From: Alphaproteobacteria bacterium
GTDB taxonomy: Bacteria; Pseudomonadota; Alphaproteobacteria; UBA3830
Assembly (NCBI GenBank): GCA_017416635.1
Contig: JAFQBQ010000003.1
Span: forward strand, 1-14,023
Reading direction: 5' to 3'
Length of the DNA stretch: 14,023 bases
A program made the position numbers and the translations under genes. Position 1 is the stretch's first letter, and each line of letters opens with the position of its first letter. Under the pieces are notes generated by a model. That model worked only from the letters and a program-made list of their open reading frames with translations. It was not told the origin of the DNA and searched no databases. Shown piece after piece: positions 1 to 6,336 of this stretch.

Positions 1-947
1 AGCGGGGTATTTCCGTCAGCGTCTTCGGCGTTAATATTTGCTCCCGCTGCTATTAGGAGTCTTGCAATTAAAAGTAACTGTAAGACAGGCATTTTTCCCG
101 ACATGCTTGCACACCAGTGCAATGGCGTTATTCCTCTATTGTCATCTGAATCATCAACTATACTCTTAAGTTCACTGAATTCAGTATCTCCATCTTTTAG
201 AGCTTTATCTTTAATATACTGAATTAGATTGGCAATTGTAAAAACGCCGTAATCATTTTTTAATAAAAACAACAATAACGGCACCTTTGATTCCAAAACC
301 TCTCCACGATCATTTTTGTCCAAAAAACCAGTATAAAAATCTATCTTTCCATCATCTAATAATGAATTTAGTACCTCCCAGTTTTTTTCTGAACCGATAT
401 ATCCAAAACTTTCTAAATAACTAGATACATCATCCAATTTATTCAAATCTATATCCTCTATACCCAATATTTTACATAAATTTTGCTTAATTTCCTGGTT
501 GTTTGATCCTAAATCGAAATTCCATATAATTGCCCCTAGATCGGGTAAATTATTCGCTTCTACACATGAAGAATTTTCTAAGATAAATTGAGGATTTTTT
601 CCCTCTTGATAGAATTTTTCCGCATTTTCATATCCTGTATTAAAATCTTCATCTCCACGTGACTTGGCATTTAAATCCATTAAGAGCTGACAGTAGTAAA
701 GAAAATCTGCATCTTGTAACTTTTTTACAAACTCTTCATGCCTAGTTGCTTCTTTTAGAGGCATTTCTGTAAAAGCGTTCATTCCAGGCGTTAGATTCGC
801 TACTATGCTTTCTTCATCCTTTTCATTTTGCATACGCATGTCATTGCGGTGCAATAAGCGAGGATCCTGCTGATAGTCTGCTTCCATTCCTTGAGCTGAA
901 TAAAATGCGGTCAGCATGCTAAACGTAATCAGTATGTTTTTTTTCAT
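1..947 (-). CDS. Secreted ankyrin-repeat protein (N-terminal part; C-terminus beyond the window)
   Basis: The minus-strand frame stays open from an ATG at 947 to the window edge, giving about 315 residues with no stop. A TAGGAG ribosome site lies a few bases upstream of the ATG. The N-terminus (MKKNILITFSMLTAFYSAQG) looks like a Sec signal peptide. Roughly residues 25-265 are acidic and match no family I recognise. From about residue 269 an ankyrin repeat appears: DNRGITPLHWCA, a hydrophobic helix, then LLIAAGANINAEDADGNTP, which begins the next repeat. The coding frame ends in the middle of that repeat, so more repeats probably lie outside the window. Exported ankyrin proteins in intracellular bacteria often bind host proteins, but a role as an effector is only inferred here. 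The gene stands alone, next to a decayed transposon scar. Confidence 0.85.
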   Translation of the reverse strand, partial: MKKNILITFSMLTAFYSAQGMEADYQQDPRLLHRNDMRMQNEKDEESIVANLTPGMNAFTEMPLKEATRHEEFVKKLQDADFLYYCQLLMDLNAKSRGDEDFNTGYENAEKFYQEGKNPQFILENSSCVEANNLPDLGAIIWNFDLGSNNQEIKQNLCKILGIEDIDLNKLDDVSSYLESFGYIGSEKNWEVLNSLLDDGKIDFYTGFLDKNDRGEVLESKVPLLLFLLKNDYGVFTIANLIQYIKDKALKDGDTEFSELKSIVDDSDDNRGITPLHWCASMSGKMPVLQLLLIARLLIAAGANINAEDADGNTP

Positions 948-1181
948 TTTTAATCTCCTAACAATAACATACACCATTTGGAATCTGACACAAGATTTAC
1001 ATGTTGTAAAGATTTTTTTCTTATTTATTTTACTTTGTTGCCAAAATACGACAGCATATTTGTACTACCGATTATATTGCACGAATACACAACGTGGAGA
1101 TTTGGTTACCGGTACAATAATGGATTAGGCTTGGATCAACTAAGAAGAAGGAATCGATACAAGCAATTACACAGATAAACG
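948..1181. other. Gene-poor spacer upstream of the ankyrin gene
   Basis: This stretch separates the ankyrin gene's ribosome site from the first transposase fragment. It contains short overlapping open frames but none has a recognisable domain, a ribosome site or a plausible protein composition. It probably includes the ankyrin gene's promoter on the minus strand, but I found no convincing -35/-10 pair. The right half may be further mobile-element debris. Confidence 0.4.
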
Positions 1182-1304
1182 ATGATTGAAGATATCATAT
1201 TTTGTTTTATAGATGATTTCTGCCAAGAGCAGGAAAAAGAAATTCAGACATACCTGATTAAAAATGGCAGGAATACCAGAAAAACCATCCGAGTACTAAA
1301 GTGA
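1182..1304 (+). pseudogene. IS982-like transposase, N-terminal fragment
   Basis: This 40-codon frame starts at an ATG and ends at a TGA. It encodes MIEDIIFCFIDDFCQEQEKE followed by a basic stretch with the residues NGRNTRKT. It resembles the N-terminal region of IS982-family transposases, which begin with a hydrophobic/acidic segment containing an I-D-x-F-C core and then a basic, Arg/Lys-rich region. The conserved region that should follow, and the whole DDE catalytic domain, are absent. I read it as a relic 5' end rather than a gene. The family assignment comes from remembered sequence character and is tentative. Confidence 0.45.
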
Positions 1305-1316
1305 GATTGATAAGGA

Positions 1317-1578
1317 ATGTCCGTGTCAATCGTAACAGAGGAAATGATCAATCGGAATTTTAGCGCTACTTTGATATTACGGGATTTGCGGTTTCGAATT
1401 ATTTCTAAAATGGCTTAAAGAAGTGCTTGTGCTAAATCTTAAGAAAAATCAAATAGTTATAATGGACAACACAAGCATACATAAGTCTTTGAAGATCATA
1501 GACGCGATCGAGAAATCCGGATACAGGCTCGTATATCAGCTGGCATATTCTCCAAATTCGATGATATCTAGTATGTAA
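1317..1578 (+). pseudogene. IS630-like transposase remnant (frameshifted, truncated)
   Basis: The downstream part is clear. From about 1390, one frame reads CGFELFLKWLKEVLVLNLK and then QIVIMDNTSIHKS, a linker, and GYRLVYQLAYSPNS before a TAA at 1576-1578. This matches the catalytic core of IS630/Tc1-like transposases: the second Asp lies in the MDN-x3-HKS motif and is followed by the L-x2-YSP motif. The expected NPIE motif with the final acidic residue is missing. Upstream, another frame (VSIVTEEMINRNFSATLIL, from about 1320) fits the preceding strand of the same fold, so one frameshift is needed near 1370-1395. The element is inactive. Confidence 0.7.
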
Positions 1579-1586
1579 ATGAAACT

Positions 1587-2030
1587 TTATTCGTCGTTGA
1601 TTCCCCAGAGATCTGAAGATTTCATCCAGCCTTTGATTTTATTGATATCGACTTTTATCCAATCTTTTTCATTTTTTATGACTTTCGCGATGACATTTTT
1701 TTCAACTCGCGCAATCGGAAATGATTCCGATGAACTTCTATACAATAAAGCGTTATCACTGGTGACTATTGCGGTATTTTTTCCAGATATCATATTTTGA
1801 TGAATCCAACCTTCAGTATTGTCTAGAAATTTTACCTTTTTCCACTGCTGAAATTCCGCGATAAACATCATAGGAAGTCCTGACTTTATGAAAATCCAAC
1901 TGATTGGGAATTCTTCGCCTGGTCCTACTCTCATGTTAATTTTTGAAGATTTTAAGCTAACAAACTGCTTCGCGAAAATTACTTCGGGAGACATTATTAT
2001 TAGGGAAAGCAAAAAGTTTATTAACTTCAT
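1587..2030 (-). CDS. Periplasmic double SH3-domain protein (COG3807 type)
   Basis: The protein has 147 residues and a clear signal peptide (MKLINFLLSLIIMSPEVIFA, cleavage before KQ). Residues about 22-82 form one bacterial SH3-like repeat, with NMRVGPGEEFPISWIF and a closing GWIHQNMISG. Residues about 88-143 form a second, ending in KGWMKSSDLWG. This is the usual architecture of the short secreted SH3 proteins common in alphaproteobacteria. They are presumed to bind cell wall or a protein partner, but their exact role is unknown. It follows tdk by 24 bases on the same strand and is probably cotranscribed with it. I chose the ATG at 2030; an upstream TTG at 2039 would add three residues and has no better ribosome site. 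Confidence 0.85.
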   Translation of the reverse strand: MKLINFLLSLIIMSPEVIFAKQFVSLKSSKINMRVGPGEEFPISWIFIKSGLPMMFIAEFQQWKKVKFLDNTEGWIHQNMISGKNTAIVTSDNALLYRSSSESFPIARVEKNVIAKVIKNEKDWIKVDINKIKGWMKSSDLWGINDE

Positions 2031-2054
2031 TATCTTCAAATTCGGATTAGATGA

Positions 2055-2630
2055 CTACCTTAAAATTTTGGTTTCGGTTTTGAAATGCTTTCTGCAAACC
2101 GAAATGTATTTTTCATTTCCTCCGATATCTATCTGCTGCCCTTCCGTAATTTTATTTCCTTCCGCGTCTATTCGCATATTCATTGTTGCTTTTTTCCCGC
2201 AGAAACAAACTGTTTTTAGTTCTACTAAAATATCCGCAATCGCAAGAAGTCTTTCGCTGCCGGAAAAACAATTTCCCTGAAAATCCGTTCGCAATCCATA
2301 AGTCAAAACAGGAATATCCAAAAAATCTACAATATCCCCGAGCTGATCTACTTGCTCTCTCGAAAGAAACTGCGCCTCATCGACCAAAACACAGGATAAA
2401 CCTTCCAGATTTTTTACGTAATCATAAAAATTAAAATTCGCATCATAAATGACAGCTTCTTTTTGAAGTCCAATTCTCGACTTAATCAGCCCTTTTCCGT
2501 ATCTATCATCAATTGCGTTAATAAAGAGAACGGTCTTCATTCCTCTTTCACCGTAATTGTGATCGGTTTGAAGCAACGAAGTAGTTTTCCCCGCATTCAT
2601 AGCTGAATAATAAAAGTATAAACTCGCCAT
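2055..2630 (-). CDS. tdk: Thymidine kinase (type II, cytosolic)
   Basis: This enzyme phosphorylates thymidine (and deoxyuridine) with ATP, feeding dTMP synthesis by salvage. The 191-residue product has the P-loop SAMNAGKTT (residues 9-17), the DEAQF motif (84-88) with the likely catalytic base E85, YGLRTDFQG (111-119), and the zinc/lasso region [12 protein letters not shown] (from 142) with the closing CRKH (179-182). The sequence closely resembles the E. coli-type enzyme, including its C-x-C spacing and the GGNEKY motif, but the C-terminal tail is somewhat shorter. An AGGA ribosome site lies eight bases before the ATG. A structured RNA with its own promoter ends about 22 bases upstream, so tdk is probably read through from that promoter. 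Confidence 0.96.
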   Translation of the reverse strand: MASLYFYYSAMNAGKTTSLLQTDHNYGERGMKTVLFINAIDDRYGKGLIKSRIGLQKEAVIYDANFNFYDYVKNLEGLSCVLVDEAQFLSREQVDQLGDIVDFLDIPVLTYGLRTDFQGNCFSGSERLLAIADILVELKTVCFCGKKATMNMRIDAEGNKITEGQQIDIGGNEKYISVCRKHFKTETKILR

Positions 2631-2652
2631 AATGATGTTCCTGCTTAATTCT

Positions 2653-2810
2653 AAAAAAAGAGGAGCCTAAGAAGCGTTATCCTAGGATCTGCATGTGGCT
2701 GAATCCTAAGGTGGGCACCATATATACAGACCACGATCTGCACAGGGACAGTTCCCTTTCTATATTTAGGCCACCGAGATTTATTAATATCGAGTTCTTA
2801 CGCCCCTCAG
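2653..2810 (-). ncRNA. ssrS: Structured small RNA, candidate 6S RNA (ssrS)
   Basis: On the minus strand the region behaves like a free-standing RNA of about 150-160 nt. Its ends can form a long terminal helix: bases 2795-2808 pair with 2660-2673 over 14 positions with one mismatch and one G-U. A run of seven U follows the 3' arm (2659-2653). Inside are small hairpins such as GGGA/UCCC and the self-complementary GGUGCCCACC. A good sigma-70 promoter ends about 6 nt before the helix. The length, the rod-like terminal closure and the GGUGCCCACC segment suggest alphaproteobacterial 6S RNA, which binds RNA polymerase holoenzyme. A leader or riboswitch for tdk is the main alternative. That it is a structured RNA is well supported; the 6S identity is tentative. 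Confidence 0.55.
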
Positions 2811-2815
2811 AGATA

Positions 2816-2844
2816 AATTTAAAAAACAATACGCAAGAAATCAA
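2816..2844 (-). promoter_or_regulatory. Sigma-70-type promoter of the small RNA (and probably tdk)
   Basis: On the minus strand, TTGATT (2844-2839) is followed by a 17-bp spacer and TAAATT (2821-2816). Transcription would start at about 2809-2810, exactly at the base of the terminal helix of the RNA. Each hexamer matches the consensus at four of six positions. Confidence 0.55.
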
Positions 2845-2920
2845 CATATAACTGTGATTGTTTTCTGTTTTTATTTTTCTTATCTGTAATTGCGAGGAAT
2901 GGAATAAAAGCGATTTATAT

Positions 2921-2948
2921 TTGGAATCGTTATTCGATATGATATAAA
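2921..2948 (+). promoter_or_regulatory. Sigma-70-type promoter of the NUDIX gene
   Basis: TTGGAA (2921-2926), a 16-bp spacer and TATAAA (2943-2948) precede the NUDIX ATG at 2984, leaving a leader of about 30 nt. It is divergent from the small-RNA promoter about 80 bp away. Confidence 0.5.
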
Positions 2949-2983
2949 ATGGTAGGTTTCATAAAAACGTGGAGATTGAGTGT

Positions 2984-3553
2984 ATGCATAGGGAAAATTT
3001 ACGGTTAAAACTTGAAAAATATCGTCCAGCAACCGAAGAAGATGCAGAGAACAAATCTCGCATGTTGGATTTTTTGAGTATGCATGATGATTGTTTCGAA
3101 AGGTCTCTTCCGATCGGGCATTTTACTGGTTCTTGCTGGCTTGAAAACTGTGATGGAACAAAATTTCTTCTGACCTTACACAAAAAAATCGGCCTTTGGC
3201 TTCAGCTAGGCGGACACGCCGATGGAGATTCCGATTTAGCTCAAGTTGCACTGAAAGAAGCGCGTGAAGAATCAGGTTTGAAGCATGTTGAACTTGTTTC
3301 TGAAGATATTTTCGACATAGGAATTCATTTGATTACGGAGTACAAAGGAGTTCCTGCACACTATCATTATGATGTTAGATTTCTGTTGCGAACCAGCGAT
3401 CCAAACAACGACATATCAATATCCGATGAATCAGATGATTTACGCTGGTTCGAAAGTCTGCCCACAAATTTTCCGAATTTAGGCTGCGACGTCCCTATCC
3501 AATTCAACAAATGGCAAGCTTTGAAAAATCGGACAGGAACTAAAACATGCTAA
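2984..3553 (+). CDS. NUDIX hydrolase
   Basis: The 189-residue protein has a NUDIX box at residues 77-99: G77, then K91-E92-A93-x-E95-E96-x-G98-L99. The acidic metal ligands are kept, but the canonical Glu at box position 7 is Ser83 and the Arg at position 15 is Lys91. The motif context W-L-Q-x-GGHADGDSDL is typical of a subfamily of stand-alone NUDIX proteins of unknown substrate that resemble nucleotide or ADP-ribose pyrophosphatases. It would hydrolyse a nucleoside diphosphate linked to another group in the cytosol. The ATG at 2984 has a GGAG ribosome site nine bases upstream, so it is preferred over an upstream in-frame GTG at 2969, which overlaps that site. Its TAA overlaps the stop codon of the convergent gene. 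Confidence 0.9.
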   Translation: MHRENLRLKLEKYRPATEEDAENKSRMLDFLSMHDDCFERSLPIGHFTGSCWLENCDGTKFLLTLHKKIGLWLQLGGHADGDSDLAQVALKEAREESGLKHVELVSEDIFDIGIHLITEYKGVPAHYHYDVRFLLRTSDPNNDISISDESDDLRWFESLPTNFPNLGCDVPIQFNKWQALKNRTGTKTC

Positions 3554-5337
3554 TTCGCGTTTTCTTCATCTTTTTTTGAAACGGTCGAGCTCACTTTTTG
3601 TTTATATTTTTCCCAGCTTGTCCCATGAAAATTCATTAATGCATCGTAGACTTCAGTCGGAAGTTGATAGTGGAAAAAAGGTAAAGTTGCCTCTGCCCCG
3701 AGGTGATCTCCTCTTATTAAGCAATTTAAGTCAAGAGATAAGGGCCAATCGTTCATGCGACTTAGTAACAAAATTCTCCTATTTATCGGCTTTTCTAAGC
3801 GAAGAGAAGTAATGTCTTCAGTTGAGGTATGAACAGTTTCTTCAAGATATGAAATATATCCATTCGTTAGTAAAGCAACTCCAAAAATCTGCCATACCTC
3901 CGCGCTAGATTCCATTAAGAAAGATGCGAGAAAAACATCTACATTACTTTTAACACATGCAATAAAATCATCGATACTTTTAATTTTCCCAAAAGTTTTT
4001 TGTAACTTGGCTAAAAATGAAGGATCTTTTTCTATTTGCATTTTCAAGAAAGAGCAGAGACGTTTGTCAAAATCATCGATACTTTTAATTTTCCCAAAAG
4101 TTTTTTGTAACTTGGCTAAAAATGAAGGATCTTTTTTTATTTGCATTTTCAAGAAAGAGCAGAGACGTTTGTCAAAATCATCGATACTTTTAATTTTCCC
4201 AAAAGTTTTTTGTAACTCGGCTAAAAATGAAGGATCTTTTTCTATTTGCATTTTCAAGAAAGAGCAGAGACTTTCGTATACGGAAAAATTAAAGAACTTC
4301 GGCGCAATGGTCGACATCGTTTCATTTGCTTTATCTGAATCAAATTTTGCAGAAAATAAATCCAGGGAATGTCCGCATTCATGAAAGAAAACTTGACTGC
4401 TTTCGATAAATGTTCTCTCTGACCTACCTTCTCCATTGGATCTTAATGCAATTCCTGCCGGAGAATAGCACGACATTTCTCCTTCAAAAATTTCATTTAA
4501 GCATTTTCCGTAAGCAAGCCTGGAGCAAACGGATTGTATCGATGAAGCTCTTGCAAAAAAGCAAATCATTAATTCTCGATATGTTTTCGATTCTAAAGAA
4601 GACTTAGCTATCATTTCTTGTATTTTTTGCTTAAGTCCTTCATTTGAGCTGTTAAGATCCTTAATTTCCAACTCATGATTTTCATTCATGAATTGATTCG
4701 GAAAATTAAATTTAGATAAATACTTATCAAATAACGCTGCATCTTTAGCATGATCAGCGTCGTGCAACCAGTTCAAAAAAAACTGACGATCGCTATCACT
4801 CAAATATATTCCTCTGATATAACTTTCGGCATCGATAATTCTAACTTCAGAAATATCACTTAGTTTAAGAGCATTTTTAACTTTTTCTACGGCTTCTTGC
4901 TCTTCCGGTTTTGGAGGACGAGATATTAAATTAACTTCGTCCAATGCCGGTTCTGTCATCTTAGACACTTGTTCAAGCCATTTTTTATATGATTCTAGTT
5001 CATAAATTTGATCGTTTTGATTTGTATCCCGCTCTTTACGTTCATAAAAGTAATTCCACGCCGCTTTGCTAGCTTGCTGCTTCATTTCTTGCCAGGTGTT
5101 ATACATTGCTGAGACTTGCTCTTCTTGAGGATTTTTCAAAGACACTACGACGTTAGGAGTTAATTGTTCTTGAATTAATCCTTTTTGGAGCTGTTCTTTT
5201 ATTTGATTCCAAACTTTGCGTGGAGCAATTTGTTCTTTTTTAGAATATTCGAGTGAACCCTTAATTGAAGGCAACTGGGGAAAAATCATTCCATACAAAT
5301 CGGCAACAAAAAGTAAAGCTGGTAAAAATTTTTTCAT
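3550..5337 (-). CDS. Secreted HExxH protein with internal tandem repeats, putative zinc metallopeptidase
   Basis: The 595-residue product begins with a short hydrophobic leader (MKKFLPALLFVADLYG) and is probably exported. Residues 20-310 are mostly helical and polar, without a family I recognise. H319-E-C-G-H323 is a HExxH zinc site, preceded by a hydrophobic VFF. Three repeats of 35 residues (357-391, 392-426, 427-458) follow, and then FLMESSAEVWQIF, where E476 could be the third metal ligand. The HExxH-then-ExxAE pattern recalls the anthrax lethal-factor-like (M34/ATLF) gluzincins, but overall similarity is not visible and peptidase activity is inferred. A GAGG ribosome site lies five bases before the ATG and a good promoter lies at 5375-5402. 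The gene stands alone. Confidence 0.8.
   Translation of the reverse strand: MKKFLPALLFVADLYGMIFPQLPSIKGSLEYSKKEQIAPRKVWNQIKEQLQKGLIQEQLTPNVVVSLKNPQEEQVSAMYNTWQEMKQQASKAAWNYFYERKERDTNQNDQIYELESYKKWLEQVSKMTEPALDEVNLISRPPKPEEQEAVEKVKNALKLSDISEVRIIDAESYIRGIYLSDSDRQFFLNWLHDADHAKDAALFDKYLSKFNFPNQFMNENHELEIKDLNSSNEGLKQKIQEMIAKSSLESKTYRELMICFFARASSIQSVCSRLAYGKCLNEIFEGEMSCYSPAGIALRSNGEGRSERTFIESSQVFFHECGHSLDLFSAKFDSDKANETMSTIAPKFFNFSVYESLCSFLKMQIEKDPSFLAELQKTFGKIKSIDDFDKRLCSFLKMQIKKDPSFLAKLQKTFGKIKSIDDFDKRLCSFLKMQIEKDPSFLAKLQKTFGKIKSIDDFIACVKSNVDVFLASFLMESSAEVWQIFGVALLTNGYISYLEETVHTSTEDITSLRLEKPINRRILLLSRMNDWPLSLDLNCLIRGDHLGAEATLPFFHYQLPTEVYDALMNFHGTSWEKYKQKVSSTVSKKDEENAN
3964..4271 (-). repeat. 105-bp in-frame tandem repeat, about 2.9 copies
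   Basis: Copies start at 3964, 4069 and 4174. The second and third each differ from the first by a single substitution over their shared length; the third breaks off after about 98 bp. One unit encodes 35 residues, starting LCSFLKMQIEKDPSFLA and ending IDDFDKR. The near identity of the copies points to recent duplication, or to ongoing copy-number change, inside the HExxH gene. Confidence 0.97.
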
Positions 5338-5374
5338 AAGGACCTCGTTAAGTTAATAAGCACAACGCTGTCAA

Positions 5375-5402
5375 TGTATACTTAAAAAACACCTTATGTC
5401 AA
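5375..5402 (-). promoter_or_regulatory. Promoter of the HExxH gene
   Basis: On the minus strand there is a perfect TTGACA (5402-5397), a 16-bp spacer and TATACA (5380-5375), about 38 bp before the ATG. A second perfect TTGACA (5374-5369) follows directly, but it has only a poor -10 partner. Confidence 0.55.
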
Positions 5403-5479
5403 GTGGACTGCATTTTTTGTTTTTTTGTAAAGCAAAATACGAAATATTCCGAAACTGCCTAAAAGTTACATTCCATATT

Positions 5480-6328
5480 TCAAATATCCAAAACCGAGGT
5501 CTTTCCGAATTTTGCGGACAAATCATCGATGTGATGCAACAAATAATAAATCGGCTCTAGGTCCTTTGTGTCCAAATCTATAACTGCGCCCCAATCTATG
5601 CGGCTATGGTGAGTTGCAATCATTTTTGCAACGACTTCGAAGCCCGCTGTCATGCACATCGAGTAGCCCCATTGCGAATGACTGACCCATCTTGAGATAA
5701 ATGCATTATTATATGCGATCGCTCCGCTTTCCATATCGATATTGTATTCCCAGATTTTTGCGAAATCGTGCAGAATACATGCAGCATAAACTGTCCCCCT
5801 ATCGATTTGCGGATGCTTATCAATGAAATCCTTTGCGATATCCAAACATTCGACGGTATGTTCGAGCAGACCTCCCAAAAAATTATGATGCATTGAAACC
5901 GCTGCCGGCGAAACTTTAAATGCTTCTCCGTAATCTGACATTAACGAATTTACAAATTTTTTCAGCTTCTGATCGGCGATGCATTCAATGTAATTTTGCA
6001 AAGTCGCGTACAAAGAATTTCTCTGTTCCTCAGATAATCCTATTTTTCCTTCCCTAACTACAACAAAATCGTGAAGCACGTAATCAGGATAGCCAGAAGA
6101 AGGTTCGTCGTAACTTGAAACTCGAATAACATTTGCGATACGAAAAAAACTTTGCTGCGGAAATTTTCTCAAATCATTTTTCCACATTATCGCAGGAAAT
6201 GTTTGCGATCTGTCTATCGTCGACAAAGTCATTCTGCGAAAATCATCTCCTTTGGCAGTTTTCTGAACGACAGATGAAACTATTTGCAATTCCATATTTA
6301 ATAAATTTGGTCTTTCTAAATTTTGCAT
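5480..6328 (-). CDS. YhaM-like OB-fold/HD-domain phosphohydrolase (probable 3'-5' exoribonuclease)
   Basis: The 282-residue protein has an N-terminal nucleic-acid-binding OB-like segment (about 15-90) and a C-terminal HD domain. The HD residues are visible: H147-H148 before LGGLLEHTVE (H157), ILHDFAK with H187-D188, H241-H242 in ATHHSRIDWGA, and D268-D269 in HHIDDLSAKFG. This order matches COG3481 (YhaM/CBF), whose characterised Firmicutes members trim RNA and single-stranded DNA 3' to 5' with a metal ion. Exonuclease activity here is inferred from the family. The gene starts eight bases after asd, and its TAGGAG ribosome site includes the asd stop codon, so the pair is cotranscribed and probably translationally coupled. 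Confidence 0.87.
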   Translation of the reverse strand: MQNLERPNLLNMELQIVSSVVQKTAKGDDFRRMTLSTIDRSQTFPAIMWKNDLRKFPQQSFFRIANVIRVSSYDEPSSGYPDYVLHDFVVVREGKIGLSEEQRNSLYATLQNYIECIADQKLKKFVNSLMSDYGEAFKVSPAAVSMHHNFLGGLLEHTVECLDIAKDFIDKHPQIDRGTVYAACILHDFAKIWEYNIDMESGAIAYNNAFISRWVSHSQWGYSMCMTAGFEVVAKMIATHHSRIDWGAVIDLDTKDLEPIYYLLHHIDDLSAKFGKTSVLDI

Positions 6329-6336
6329 ATATTCTC

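Noticed and set aside
916..1178. Two short overlapping plus-strand frames near the ankyrin start
   Set aside because: No ribosome site, no domain, and part overlaps the ankyrin coding region on the other strand.
1888..2280. Plus-strand open frame of 130 residues
   Set aside because: It is antisense to the SH3 gene and tdk, both well supported by motifs.
2969..2983. GTG start for the NUDIX gene
   Set aside because: The GTG overlaps the GGAG ribosome site that serves the ATG at 2984.
3964..4271. Repeat array considered as CRISPR or other non-coding array
   Set aside because: The units are 105 bp, directly adjacent with no spacers, and keep the reading frame of the surrounding gene.
4007..4384. 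Plus-strand open frame of 125 residues through the repeats
   Set aside because: It is antisense to the HExxH gene and exists because the repeats happen to stay open on both strands; no ribosome site or domain.
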